Shown here in pieces: positions 1-11,346 of a stretch of DNA of 64,000 nt. Source of the stretch: Acanthacorydalis orientalis (taxonomy: Eukaryota; Arthropoda; Insecta; Megaloptera; Corydalidae); NCBI GenBank assembly GCA_034766995.1, contig CM068313.1, positions 55,458,481 to 55,522,480 on the forward strand, given 5' to 3'. The translations under genes were made by a program, and so were the position numbers. The stretch's first letter is position 1. Each line of letters opens with the position of its first letter. Under the pieces are notes generated by a model. It did no database searches. It saw nothing but the letters and a program-made list of their open reading frames with translations, and had not been told where the DNA came from.

Positions 1-195
1 CACTCGTATATACAAAATATTTTATTCCATACAACAATTAGGTTATAGGAAAAAAATAATATTGTTGACAGAAAAACAGTATGTTGTTTTTTACCAACAG
101 GATGGTTTGCTTATTGACGTATAGACGTTCTTTCAGGTAGCCTCAAAGAAGAAAAATCGGGAGGGAACAAATCATGCGAACGCACAGGTCAATTA

Positions 196-1462
196 TTAGG
201 AGGTTGCATTGAAACCGCTGTTTTCTGAGCATTTATTTCATTAAAAAAATGTGTGAATACATTAATCAAAATATTTTCTCTCGGAAGCTATGATTTTTTC
301 CCACTTTTCTAGCAGAAGTTAAATTCCGCGACAAAAGAATGGTCTGCCTTTGTACCAATCCATTCAGCAACCCAATTTTCGACTTCCCCGTAGTTATGGA
401 AATGTGTATCTTCCAAAGTGTGTTGCATCGAGCGGAACAGATGGTAATCGCTTGGGACCATGTTCGGAGAATACACTGAGAGCGGGAGAACCTCCCATTC
501 GAGCTCCATCAGTGTTTGTTTCACGGCTAAAGTAACATGGGGTCGAGCGTTGTCACTGAGAAGAATCACTTTCGACGCTTTGATGCTATTGATGATCGTT
601 TTTACATCAAATTATCATTCAAACGCTCCAATTGTTGCCGATAACGTTCGGCAATGATTGTTTCCTTCGGTTTCAACAGCTCATAATACAAAACACCCTC
701 CGTGTCCCTCCAAATAGAAGGCATTGCTTTATGACCGTGGATGTTTCGCTTTGGTGTCAACTTTGATGGCTGGCCAGAATCAACCCATGATTTCTTGCGA
801 TTCGGGTCGTCGAAATAGATCCATTTTTCATCGCCGGTCACGATACATCACAAGAAACTCTTCTTTTTATGCCTTGCAAGCAAAGAACTCGAGATGTTTA
901 AACGATTAACAATGGTATTTTGGGTCAATTTATGTGGCAGATATCTCTCTTCTTTCGGGATATTTTCCATGGCTTATAAACGTCGTGAAATGGTTGACTT
1001 ATTGACTTCGAGCTATTGAACTAATTCTTTGAGTGTTTGAGCAGGGTTTTCTTCCTATAGAGCTTGCAGTTATTCATCTTCGAACTTTTTCGATTGACCT
1101 GACCGTTGTTTGTCATGAACATCACAATCATCACTTTTGAATTGTCGAAACCAATCTCTACATAATGTTTTTGATAGAGCTGATGTACCATAAGTTTTCG
1201 CAAGCAATCGATGAGCTTCAGCTGCACTTTTTTTCAAATCAAAGTAGTGTAGAAGTACACATCGTAAAAATAACTTATCGCGTTCCATTTTAATGTGGTT
1301 ATAGAAAAGCGTTTGTGTAAACAAAGTATGGCGTCTAATCACTGAATTTTAATGGGAAATGTTCACACTTTCAAATGACGTAAGAGATATCTGTCACTGC
1401 CCACAGTATACACATCTAGAGCCATCTACACGTGAACAGAGACTTTCAATGCAACCTCCTAA
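196..1462 (-). mobile_element. Mariner element, mauritiana (Mos1-like) type, decayed
   Basis: Both ends carry the same inverted terminal repeat, TTAGGAGGTTGCATTGAAA, at 196-214 and, inverted, at 1444-1462. TA dinucleotides at 194-195 and 1463-1464 fit the TA target duplication of mariner. The length of 1267 bp matches full-length mariners (about 1.3 kb). The interior codes on the minus strand for a broken transposase. The ends are well preserved compared with the coding part. Confidence 0.9.
262..1288 (-). pseudogene. Mariner transposase pseudogene (Mos1-like)
   Basis: This was a cut-and-paste transposase of the DD34D family. The N-terminal helix-turn-helix part is readable from 1288 down to about 1070 (LRCVLLHYFDLKKSAAEAH, WFRQFKSDD), and I take the start at the Met of MERDKLF. 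The first catalytic Asp lies in TGDEKW near 835, the second in LSDNARPHV near 550, and the third in VPSDYHLF near 460. The C-terminal WEKIIAS and KYFD signature ends at a stop at 262-264. Frame changes occur near 1070, between 842 and 1070, between 569 and 602, and near 310, so no functional protein is possible. The order and spacing of motifs follow Mos1. Confidence 0.88.
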
Positions 1463-1464
1463 TA

Positions 1465-1884
1465 TTAGACTGATATTAAATAAAAATAAAATTATTTTAA
1501 TTAAATTAGATTATTATTATTATTATTCAATTTAATTCTTATAATTACATTAATTAAATTAGATGAATGCAAAAATATATAAAAAATGTTAATAGAATAG
1601 AATGTTGTTAAGTTGATAGAGAAAATGTAAATTGTTTTAAATTTAGCAACGTTTCGCTACTGGTTTCTAATGTACTTTGAACTTTTTTGGACTCATAAAT
1701 ATTTGTGTCCATGAAAATATAATTCGTAATAAAGTCTACTGTACTTCAGTATCTCATACAAGTTATTAATCTAAAAATAATAATTTATAAACGTCAAAGA
1801 AATACATGTTTCCAACTGTTGATCGAAACCAACTATGTGAATTGATTGTCAATAATTTCATAAGAATTAATACTTAAGAACACA
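1465..1884. other. AT-rich intergenic stretch
   Basis: Very AT-rich sequence with runs of TAT/ATTA. I see no coding frame, terminal repeat or RNA signature. Confidence 0.6.
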
Positions 1885-1886
1885 TA

Positions 1887-2447
1887 TTAGTTTGGTAGGA
1901 AATTAATTGCGGTTTTTGTTTTATAAATTCTAATATAATTTTTTTTCAGTGAAAGTGTCAATTCATCGTGTTTATGTTAATATCAGTTTAAAGTTAATTT
2001 TTCGGTCTGTATTTTGGAAACATTGACTTTGGTTTTATTACTAATTTTATTTCAAAGTAAGCTATTGAAATAAAGATGTGAAAGAACAAATAAGAGTTCA
2101 AAACGGGTAGTAAAGCAACAGAGACTGCCCGTAAGCTAATCAATGCTATTGTTGTGCGGTACTGTTAAGGAACGTACAGTGCAATGGTGGTTCCACAAAT
2201 GTTATGCTGGGGATGAAAACGTTGAAGATGAAGTAGGTCGCGGACGTCCTTCTTTAGATCGTAATGACCAACTGAATGCGTTAGTTGAATCAATACCACG
2301 CCTACCAATTCGAGAGATTGCACAAAAATTAAACGCTAGTCATCCAACAGTTCTGGACCACTTAAAACAGCTAGGAAAATCAAAAAGAAGAAAAATATAT
2401 ATGAATTTCAAGGTCATAAACAGCGATTATTTTTTCTACCAACCTAA
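1887..2447 (+). mobile_element. Short internally deleted mariner, copy 1 of 3
   Basis: The left end TTAGTTTGGTAGGAAATTAA and the right end CTACCAACCTAA are inverted terminal repeats of a mariner related to the Hsmar1/mellifera group. TA sits at 1885-1886 and 2448-2449. The 561-bp copy keeps the 5' leader and the N-terminal DNA-binding region (ERTVQWWF, GRGRPS, IREIAQKLNASHPTVLDHL), then jumps to the 3' end near 2390, so the whole catalytic domain is missing. Other copies lie at 49108-49651 and 57908-58462. Movement would have needed a transposase supplied in trans. Confidence 0.88.
2075..2399 (+). pseudogene. N-terminal mariner transposase remnant
   Basis: The reading frame resumes at about 2143 and covers the bipartite helix-turn-helix part of a mariner transposase: ERTVQWWFHK, then DNDQL-like RNDQLNALVES, then IREIAQKLNASHPTVL. 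The expected start codon near 2075 reads ATGTGA, a stop directly after Met. No catalytic aspartate is encoded, because the element is deleted from the second helix-turn-helix to the 3' terminus. Confidence 0.75.
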
Positions 2448-2746
2448 TAAAATAGCTGTCTTTTGAAATTATGCGTTCACCAAAAATGTCCCGTAAAAGT
2501 TCCTTTAATGGATCTTGCTGTGTGCGCTGTGGCTACATCTTGTTGGAAACACATCTGTGGACGATTATCAATAGCTGTCCTCAACAAAAATTTATCACCG
2601 TATCATCAATGAATACAGTAGTGCCATCTTCATTTTCGAAGAAATAAGAGCCTATAATCCTTTCGGACGTTACTCCATACCAAACAGTACATTTAAGTGA
2701 GTGTGACTGTTACTGATAACGTGCTCTTGCATTCTCTGTAGCCCAT

Positions 2747-4239
2747 ATATGGACCCGCGGGCCGGATCCGGCCCTTTACCTCTTTTGATTCGGACCTAAT
2801 CTAATTTCAGCGAAGTTTGTCTGATTCGCGATGGAAGAAAACATAACGTGTTCTACTAACTCACATTAACCTCTTAACAGGGGAATTAACTTTGGTTCAC
2901 ATAAAAATATCTCGTTTCACAATGAGGATTTTTTCCTTCGCAGTGAGAAGTTATATTATTAAGCCTAAAATAAGAAAAGAAAAAAAATCGTTCTTCACTT
3001 GTCGACTATTAGTTTACTATCTGGTATGTGCACTGATGGAGCCCCTGCAATGGTTGGTGTACGGAAGGGATTTATTAGAAGAGTTCATGAAAAAGCAATA
3101 GAACTAGAGATCTATCAGGAAAATTTAACATATTTTCACTGCATTATTCACCAACAAAATCTGTGTGCGAAATCGATTAAATTCACAAATGTTATGGAAG
3201 TTGTAGTATCCAGTATTAACTTTATTAAGTCACGTGCACTTAATCACCTCCAATTTAAAGAGTATTTGGCAGATCAATTTTCAGAATATGATATGTCTTA
3301 GTATTGTGAAGTGAGGTGGTTGAGTAAAGGTAAAATGTTAAAACGATTTTATGATGAGACAAGACATTGCAGATTTTATGGACATAAAAGTAAAAACGCA
3401 ACTAACCAAATAAAAAATGATGAGTGAGTTGTGTGATTTAGCATTCCTTGTAGATCTCACCAGATACCTTAAGGAACTTAATCTTAAATTACAAAAACAA
3501 AGACAATTGATTCATGAACTGCATGGACATGTCAAGGCTTTTTGTAATAAACTAAGATAGTTGGAAAGTCAGACAAGGGCTAAAAATAGTTATCATTTTT
3601 CTATTCTAGCAACTCATAAAAATATCCCTTATAATTATTATGGAGATGAACTGAAGACATTAACCGAACAATTTGATACAAGGTTTGCCGACTTCAAAAA
3701 CAGAAAACTTACAGATGAAACTTATTGAGCTTCAGACGGATTTGGTGCTAAAATCACAATTTAACAAACATTACTTTGAGATATTTTTATAAATTTTATT
3801 TGATGAAAGAAAAATATACCAATGTACGCTCCTTTTCAAGAAAAATAATTTATCTTTTCGGCAGCACATATATGTGTGAACAGTTTTTTTCGAGGATGAA
3901 ATACAATAAATCAAAAATTCGGACAAGAATAACGGACAAAAACCTCGAAAATGCTATGAGATTATCCTTAAGTAATATTAACGACAATATTGATAGTCTC
4001 TTAGTTCAAGTACAAGGCAAATCTTCACATTAAATTGTTATGTCGTTCATTATATTATAAAATTTATGTAGAGCTTTATACCAAAGCATTATATTATAAA
4101 TAAATGAAATATCAAGTAGCAACTTATTTTAAATCATTTAATATTAATTTATTTTATTTAATAATTTGGTTCGGCCTTTGACTCGAATACAGAATGATAG
4201 TTTGGCCCCCGAACTAGGAATGGTTTCCCATACCTGCTG
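2747..4239 (+). mobile_element. hAT element, internally shortened
   Basis: The octamer TAGCCCAT lies on both sides (2739-2746 and 4240-4247), as expected for the 8-bp target duplication of hAT. The right terminus ends ...ACCTGCTG, giving the usual CAG when inverted, and both ends carry the GGCCCGC/GGGCC-type sequence seen in hAT termini. The left CAG is not preserved. At about 1.5 kb it is shorter than a complete hAT of this group, because the N-terminal BED finger region is missing. Confidence 0.78.
2999..4033 (+). pseudogene. hAT transposase pseudogene (GTF2IRD2/ZBED-like)
   Basis: The segment at 2999-3301 reads as the core of a hAT transposase, with CTDGAPAMVG (the catalytic Asp region), FHCIIHQQNLCAK and then EYDMS and a stop; the next codons continue as YCEVRWLSKGKML. 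Damaged sequence follows to about 3780. The C-terminal dimerisation domain is readable at 3840-4033 (GSTYMCEQFFSRMKYNKSK, then NAMRLSLSNI). Stops near 3300 and several frameshifts inactivate it. The family resemblance is to the GTF2I-repeat/ZBED5-like hAT proteins common in insects. Confidence 0.85.
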
Positions 4240-4814
4240 TAGCCCATATTCTACAGTTCACGAAGCCATTTAAGTGGAAATGAGTCTCATCATCTTTCAT
4301 AATCGAATTGTGAGTAAAATCATTATTTTCTTGTGCTTGTTGATGAAAACGAATTCATAATCAAGGTGATGCTGATAATCATTTGTCTTTAACTCTTGCA
4401 TAAGTAGCATTTTGCATGAAAACATTTTTAATGGATCCAAAACTATTTAAAATGTTCAAAATATATGTTTCTTGTCTTTTAGACCATTATTTTTTCTTCT
4501 TCTTCCACCACCGGTTCCGTTTTTCGACATATTCAAGCGGATACTATCATATCTAGCATCAGCTAAACCCACTGGAAGATGTCGAAAGACATAACAAGCA
4601 GTGGAAGAATAAGAAAAAATAATGAGCTCGAGTACAAGAAACATAACTTCAGAGGAGTGTATACAGATACGCCACAAATTATGTACAATTATATATAAAT
4701 GTTATCGAGTTTATTTATTGTAGTGAATGAAGAGCAAATATTTCTTTTCTGACAATCACTGTATTGAACAAATTATACAAGATTTAGATATCTAGAAATT
4801 TTAATGGTTATTCA

Positions 4815-5762
4815 ATTTACCGGCAAAATCATGTTCTTTCAGCTCATTTAGGGCATGTATGTGGCATCTCATAAGTAAAGCGGTCTTTTATAATAAGCGA
4901 AAAAAACTTGACGTTATAATTTTGATACAGACGTTCACAATACAACTCCTTTGTGATGGTCTGATTCACTCGTAATAGCTCGTAAAGGATAATTTCTTGC
5001 ATATCCCACCAAACAGATAGCATAACCTTTTTTTGGACAAGTCCAACTTTCGCAATTGAAGATGATATTTCGTTACGCTCAACTCATTGTCTTTGACGTT
5101 TAATATTGTAATAAACAATGTATTTTTCATCATCAGTAACAATTCTATTCAGAAACTGATAACTTTGCAATCGGCATAGATGATAAGTGCAAATGTTCGC
5201 ACGTTATTTTAAATTAATGTCCGATAACTCGTGCAGAACCCACTGACCCTGCACAGAAACCTTACCCATCATTTGCAAGTGCCGATGAATAGTTGAATGC
5301 GTTGATTTGAGCTTCTTGTCTAATTCTTTTAGTATTGAACTACGTTTTTGCTTCACTAGTTTTCCTAGGATCTCGTCATCAAACTCTTGAGAACATCCTG
5401 ACCTTTCCACGTCTTCAAGACTGTAGTTCCCTGATCGAAATCGTTGAAACCATCTTTGTCCTTGGGTAAGACTAATAACATCTGAACCATACTTTTTTTA
5501 CAATTGTTTTACTGCAGTTGTAGCGTTGTTGCTCTGACAAAACATCCAGTCAAAGAAAAATATGCCTAATATGCTGTTTTGACACTTCAATGATAACTAA
5601 TATTTTTCCATGAAAATTTGCCTGATCACTGTTATTCTCCCACGATAAGACTGAAAAAACATTACGTACAATTGAGCAGTATGTTCATGTGATATATTAT
5701 TGCAATAATTGAAAATTACTGCATCATATAAAACTACAGCAATACTTATGGGTGTGACCCAA
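4815..5762 (-). mobile_element. Mariner element truncated at its 3' end
   Basis: The 5' terminus at 5740-5762 (inverted: TTGGGTCACACCCATAAGTA) and the leader match the element at 12170-13449, with TA at 5763-5764. On the minus strand the transposase N-terminus is readable, and so is ERSGCSQEFDDE through STIHRHLQMMGKV and QWVLHELSDINLK (5410-5204). TDDEKY, with the first catalytic Asp, lies near 5125, and SVWWDMQ and ELLRVNQTITKE follow. Homology stops near 4815 before the second and third catalytic residues, so the 3' third is gone. Confidence 0.8.
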
Positions 5763-5778
5763 TATAACCAAAAATGGT

Positions 5779-5779
<1 letters not shown>

Positions 5780-5826
<47 letters not shown>
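5780..5826. repeat. (TA)n microsatellite
   Basis: Interrupted TA array 17 bp beyond the mariner terminus at 5762. Confidence 0.95.
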
Positions 5827-5831
<5 letters not shown>

Positions 5832-6146
5832 TATTCATCAATAATACCAAGTTGTAGACAGTTATTTCATGGTCACTGTGTGCTTTTTTTAATACAAAAA
5901 CAGTGAATTGGCAGTCGGCCACAAGTAACAATTTCGAATTACTTTTCAAGCAAAGCAATTCAACACGAGCTGATCCAAACAACGTGCTATATTTTTTATA
6001 TCATCGTTGAAACATATATAAGGTACAAAGTCCAGGTAGAATGACCTCGCATAAAAAACACACCCATCTAAATATATTATACTTATACATATACATTTCA
6101 ACTTTTATATTTACATGTGAGTGTAGATTAGTATACTTAAGTGTAA

Positions 6147-6172
6147 ATATATATATATATATATATATATAT
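6147..6172. repeat. (TA)n microsatellite
   Basis: About 13 TA units ending in ACACGTATATG. Confidence 0.95.
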
Positions 6173-6345
6173 ACACGTATATGTCTACAGTAATTTATTA
6201 TATTTTCATATAAAATGTATTTAAAGTTTATTTTTTTGCAAATTAAATCTCTTAAAACACTTTCTCTTAATAATTCTTAATAAAATGTTTCTTCTTTAAT
6301 TTTGTGTCCTCATTTAATATTTAATTCCTTTTCTTTATATATGAC

Positions 6346-6358
6346 TATATATATATAT

Positions 6359-6446
<88 letters not shown>
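6346..6446. repeat. (TA)n/(AC)n compound microsatellite
   Basis: TA blocks separated by two ACACAC islands. Long frames through it read Tyr-Ile repeats and are not genes. Confidence 0.95.
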
Positions 6447-6447
<1 letters not shown>

Positions 6448-6449
<2 letters not shown>

Positions 6450-6830
6450 GATTCAGTTATCGCATGGGATTCAACAGAGTAGAACAGATAGGTCTGTGTT
6501 TGCGATGCCATTTTGAAGAGATTGAATCCAATTTTCATGCCGGCGCCAAATGAAAACATTTGGAAAACGTTGACTGAAAAATTTAAAAATCTGTGGCAAT
6601 TCCTAAACCGCGTTGCAGCAATTGATGGGAAGCATATCGCGATACAGTGACCGATTCGAGGAGGCTCGAAATATTTTAATTATAAAGGCTTTCGTTCACT
6701 AGTTCTACTTGGAAAAAAGTTTCAAGACCAAGCACTTTTCACACCACCAGACAGCCCATCGAGTGAAAATTCTCCTTCGCATCCCTACGTTATTGTTGGA
6801 GACGAAAGTGAGATGAATAGACATGAACTG
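6448..6830 (+). pseudogene. PIF/Harbinger transposase fragment
   Basis: The translation resembles the DDE_Tnp_4 nuclease of Harbinger (HARBI1-like) transposases. CDAILKRLNPIFMPAPNENI is followed by WKTLTEKFKNLWQFLNRV, then AAIDGKHIAIQ with the first catalytic Asp, and SKYFNYKGFRSLVLL. The frame continues with a gap at PYVIVGDE, which holds the second Asp, near 6800. There is a stop after IAIQ, a frameshift near 6490, and a deletion of the core between the GFRSLVLL and VIVGDE blocks. No terminal repeats were found. Confidence 0.72.
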
Positions 6831-7177
6831 ATTTCTTTGCGACAGTTGTTCATAAGTTGCTTCTGAGACTTCTATAAATGTTGAACATTTTTTTTTACTT
6901 CTAAATGACGCTAATTCAATACCTGCATAGATATCATGAAATGCCCCAACGCGTTGTTTAACCCATTTACGGCCAACCAATGAAAATTTTGATTTTTTCA
7001 CTAAAAATGCTTTTAAACTAGCTTAGATAGAAATAAAGTAACACTATCTGTAAATTAAAAAAATAATAATTATACTTTAAAGAAATAAAATGTTACATAT
7101 GCGCAACATTAGCCGAAAACGATATCATAAGCCTGAAAATTTTGTTTTAATGAAAAGTTTTAAAATAGTTATTCAGA

Positions 7178-8520
7178 TTATTTTTTATTATTGTAAATAT
7201 CAAAACGAGCTGCATGTAAATGCAAATTATATTTTTCACATAAACATATTGTTTGGGTCTTGCAGAGACGGCACCTTTTTCTCTTTTCTTGTGGATGTTC
7301 TTCAAGAAAATGATCAAATTTATCATGGCGTATGTCTTTTAAGACATTTATTTTTGACGGCTTTCCCAAATTTATGTTTCTTAATGGTTCTGCCAGTCGT
7401 TTTGTCAAGTCATCGGCGTACATGTGACCGAAATTCTAATTGTATCATACTGTCACTATTATACACAATTTTATAAATTTTCCATGAATTTACTAATGCA
7501 CTATCCACTAAATTAATAAATAAACGCCACCATCATTCCTTGTCTTGCAGACCAATTCTATAATTTGATATTCCATTATCATGCAGGTCAACCTCTCCCA
7601 TATGATGATTGTATTCTCGCTATTACTTTTGGTTGGTAAATGAAAACGTATTTTTTTATCTATATCTTTATCTTATCTATATCTTTTGACCGTATGCATG
7701 AGTTCCACCGTGCAAACATTTGTTGCTACTGTGACAACAGAATTGTCGTTCCACCATACCAATGTAATTTTCCAATTTCTATCAAAAGCTACATCCAGCA
7801 TCCACATACTTTTTACCGTTCTTTTTAAAATTTGTTAAGACCCGAGTATCAGTATTCAGTATCAGAAATAAAAATTACTTTAAAATCGCAGCTGGCCAGT
7901 GCATACGATACAAATTTTACCTATCGTAGTTGGCCAGTGCATACGATACGAATTTCATCTATCGAAGCTGGCCAGTGTATATTGACGAGTTTCATCTGTC
8001 TCTCGCGCTGTCAACAAACAGTATCGGTTAAAATATTTGTTAATCTACAGTACAACTCAAAATAGGATCTGCATTTTTCATTATTAAATAAAATACACTT
8101 ATCATTAAATTAATAAGTGTGTGCAGTTCGACATCACAGAAGGTCTGCATATGTTTGCTGCCCCAACTGACACTTACAAAAGTTAAAGGTGAATTAGGAA
8201 TTCCATTGGCTCATAATTCCAGTGATGAAGAAACCATTTTCTTGTAGCGACAATAATAAAGAAAATCCCGTAAAAAAATTGTCGAGATAAGTTTTGTGAC
8301 ATTTAGGATCTACAATTACTGATAAAAAAAAGTCCAGACAATATTGGTACTGAAGCCCATACCGGAGTCGATTATTTTTTTATTTTTTCCACTGTAAGGT
8401 TCAAATTGAAATAGATAACCAGTACCTGATGCCACAGACCAAAGTTTAACTCCAAATCTTATAGGTTTTTCTCGAATATTAGGGGAATTACGGAATTTTC
8501 GACTGCTAGTGTCAGTCAGG
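7178..8520 (-). pseudogene. piggyBac transposase pseudogene
   Basis: Reading on the minus strand, the piggyBac DDE_Tnp_1_7 order is recognisable. EKPIRFGVKLWSVASGTGYL and FQFEPYSG lie near 8470-8390, a central broken part follows, and AFDRNWKITLVWWNDNSV with VVTVATN lies near 7790-7720. MGEVDLHDNGISNYR and WWWRLFINLVDSALVNSWK lie near 7600-7490. The cysteine-rich C-terminus (RKRCRLCKTQT, CEKYNLHLHAARF) ends at the stop at 7178. Stops and frameshifts are frequent. A three-copy 38-bp repeat lies inside at 7891-8004. The N-terminus is not visible. Confidence 0.82.
7891..8004. repeat. 38-bp tandem repeat, three copies
   Basis: The word GCTGGCCAGTGCATACGATA recurs with starts at 7891, 7929 and 7967, a constant 38-bp spacing, with slight divergence in the third unit. 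It lies within the broken piggyBac transposase and does not look like part of the original coding sequence. Confidence 0.9.
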
Positions 8521-9016
8521 TAGAGAAAGCGTTTGCCCCAATATTGAGTATGCGCAACATTAACTTTAACGATCGAAATAAAATACTAGATGTACATTTG
8601 CGAAATTTACTTTTAATTATTGATAATGAGTAAACATTCATGACCATTCATGTCCAAAGATTAAAAATTTAATTTTAAAAATATATTTTCTATATGTATA
8701 TTTGTAGACAACCATGTAGAACAGCAGAAAAGTATCAAATTTGAGTAAAAATAAAAAATATATATATTTAAATATAAGAAATAAACAGACGATTTATATA
8801 CATAAAATTAAGCTTAAATTATTATTCGTCATAATTGTCGAACATTCAACATTGATAATAAATGATTAAAAAATCAAAATATAAAATGTTGCGCTCATGC
8901 AACGTTGACCGTAAATGGGTTCAAAGGTATTCATCATTAAGGCGTGCCACATACACTAGAGTATTCCACGCATGCGCGACACGTTCGTCAAAAGTGTTTA
9001 GCACCGAAAGGGTTAA

Positions 9017-9181
9017 TTCTTCTTTTTGTAATTATAAATTAGAATTTTAAACTTATAAAAAAATATATTATTTATTAATTAGTGGTCATTTATGAAACAC
9101 TTAAATCTAATAAAGTATAGAAAGACTGAGTGAATCGTTCGAGCTATGAGTTACTGTCTCTCTCTATCTCTTTATATGGGG
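9017..9181. other. Short AT-rich spacer
   Basis: Nothing recognised between the piggyBac TTAA and the next mariner. Confidence 0.5.
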
Positions 9182-9183
9182 TA

Positions 9184-10476
9184 AACAAGAAAGTTCTGTC
9201 GTTTTTGAATTGAGAAAAAACACTTGTGTGTTTTTACATAAAATAACTTTATACATCTATCCATTAATTCAAAATATCATTCAAAATACCCATCTTCGCA
9301 TTGAACAACCCTTTCCCAGCGAGAAGATAATTTATAAATTCCATTTCTATAAAACTGATTAGTTTTTTTTTTCAAAAAATGTAGACATCTCCATTTTTAA
9401 TTCTTCTTTATTATTAAACAGTGTATCACGCATACGATTGTCCAAAGATAAAAATAGGTGATAATCTGATGGAGATATATCTGGAGAATACGGGGCATGG
9501 GGGAGGATCTCTCACCCTAAATTCATAATTTTTGTTCCGGTCTCTACTGCAACGTGTGATCGTGCGGAGTCTCGCAAAAATAATACTTTTTTGTGATTTA
9601 CAAGTGCTGGCTGTTTTTGTTTTAATACATCGTGTATTCGTTGGAGTTGTTCACTATAAATGTTTGCCGTGAGGGTTTGACCCACCCGTAGATATTCATG
9701 GTGAAAATTCCTTCGAACTCCACTAAACACAGAGAAATTTTCGTTGTGTTAACTTTCTTTTATGACTTTGTGTGACATGATCACCTAATAAAAGCCAGTG
9801 ATGAGTACGTTTGTAGTTGGAATACATAATCCATTTTCCATTAGTGGTCAAAATTTGATGCAAAAAGTTCTCCGATTTTAGTCGTCAAATAAGAGATATA
9901 CAGATTATAAGACGCTGTAATTTGTTATTGGGAGTTAATTCGTGCGGTACCCATTTACTTAATTTCCACCTCTTTCCTATTGTGTGTAAATGATTCCGTA
10001 TTGTTTCGTCACTTACTTTGAACCATTCTGCAAGCTGTTGACACGTTCAACTGGAATTTGTTTCAGTCATTATATCCGATTCGTCGATATTTAAATTTGA
10101 TGGTCTGCCTGATCTGGTCTCGTCTTTAATGGATTCATCCCCGGCAGAAATTTTTTAAACCATCTCTGGGACCGTTCTTAATGTAACTGTCTTTTCTCCA
10201 AACGCAGTACAAATTTTTTTTGCAGTTTCTGTAGTGTTAGTCTCAAATTTAAATTCATAAAGCAAACACACGCGTATTACAGTCTTTTTCACAGAGATTT
10301 TTTAAGATTAGAATTATTTTTTAAATTAAATTAAAGTGAACAGTTCGAGATTAATTCATCAATTAACAGTAAAACATGCTAATATTACGGATAAACAATG
10401 CTTGGAATTTTGTCTGATAACAAGTGTAAACAATTCTTGGAATTATTGTACGTTATAACGACAGAACTTTCTTGGT
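9184..10476 (-). mobile_element. Full-length mariner, decayed
   Basis: The inverted terminal repeats contain CAAGAAAGTTCTGTCGTT on the left and its complement on the right (about 10457-10476). TA flanks are at 9182-9183 and 10477-10478. The length of 1293 bp is typical of mariner. The right target TA is followed within a few bases by a long (TA)n array, so the element sits at the edge of a microsatellite. Confidence 0.88.
9277..10300 (-). pseudogene. Mariner transposase pseudogene
   Basis: The motifs appear in mariner order: LYEFKFETNTTETAKKICTA, SAGDESIKDETRSGRPSN, CQQLAEWFKVSDETIRNHL, KLSKWVPHELTPNNKLQR, and GQTLTANIYSEQLQRIHDVL. The second catalytic Asp is in FLRDSARSHVA (about 9595-9565). 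The region that should hold the third Asp is frameshifted but recognisable as the SPDIS-like stretch near 9475. The frame ends in CEDGYFE with a stop at 9277-9279. Numerous stops make it inactive. Confidence 0.82.
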
Positions 10477-10479
10477 TAC

Positions 10480-10659
<180 letters not shown>

Positions 10660-10769
10660 TATGTCCGTATGTATAGCGGCACTATTAAATTTTTGGCATA
10701 GATTCTATTTAATATCAAAATCGATTCAAAATATAACTTGTGAGTATTTGTAGTGATGTAAATATTTAT

Positions 10770-11342
10770 CCACTTGACCTATCTTTTATGCGTGAAAATA
10801 GAAGACAGGAAGTATACTCTTAGCGATTCGTTTGTAAACAAGTAATTTTATTTATCTTCTTGCTTATAAAACAGAACGAAAAAAATATTCGCAAATAATC
10901 GTAGTGTTAGTAAAGTGTTAGAACGAATAAAGTTCGCATTCGATTTTATGTAGAGCGAGGACACACGTTCTCCTTACTGCAAGAATTTATCGAAGAAAAG
11001 TAAAAAGAAACTAAATGTATGAACGTTTGATACGTTCATAAGATACGCGAGACGGGAATATCTGTCAAAAATTACAAACAATAGAATCCGCGTTGAGCCG
11101 CGAGTGACGAAGAAAATCGAAGAAGAGTCGAAGGTGTAAAAACCGTGTATCTGGTAAATACGAATGTGCGAATTCTGTCAGCACTTTCATTAGTACTGAA
11201 AACTGAATGTACATGTCATGACGTTCTAATAAAATTAAGTAGTTAGGTAGGAATATTTTAAGATGAAGAAAACTCGAATCAAATCGAAAAATAATTTCTA
11301 TATATTTTTACTGAAATAATTTGTATTAATTAATAGATATTA
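10770..11342. other. Unassigned stretch, slightly GC-richer
   Basis: The part at about 10900-11170 has more G and C than its surroundings, including GAGCGAGGACACACG and CGAGACGGGAATATC. It holds no convincing long frame. A TATAAAA-like string occurs at about 10864. It could be non-coding host sequence; nothing else supports a promoter. Confidence 0.3.
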
Positions 11343-11346
11343 TTAA

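Larger units (their letters stand above)
2455..4440 (-). mobile_element. Tc1/mariner-group element split by a hAT insertion
   Basis: Two segments, 2455-2746 and 4240-4440, are collinear on the minus strand with the element at 27449-28743. The distal piece matches that copy around the second catalytic region and the downstream GAAATTATGCG segment. The proximal piece matches its AAGAGTTAAAG ... CAGCATCACCTTGA part, which precedes the first Asp. A hAT element sits between them. The element is truncated at both ends: I find no terminal repeat at 2455, and similarity fades upstream of 4440, where 4441-4680 is unexplained. Confidence 0.75.
6962..9012 (-). mobile_element. piggyBac element with TTAA duplications, decayed
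   Basis: TTAA at 6958-6961 is followed by CCCATTTACGGCC, and the other end reads GCACCGAAAGGG before TTAA at 9013-9016. This is the CCC...GGG plus TTAA arrangement of piggyBac. The short terminal match has decayed. Related subterminal words occur at both sides: ATGCGCAACATTA at about 7098 and 8551, and GTAAATGGGTT at about 8911. The 2051-bp interior codes on the minus strand for a transposase with many stops. Confidence 0.75.

Noticed and set aside
4456..4677. 73-codon minus-strand frame next to the split Tc1/mariner-group element
   Set aside because: It does not align with the transposase order of the related copy at 27449-28743 and shows only a low-complexity Gly/Arg/Lys patch.
10863..10869. 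TATAAAA as a promoter TATA box
   Set aside because: Such strings are frequent in AT-rich DNA, and no start site or downstream gene supports it.
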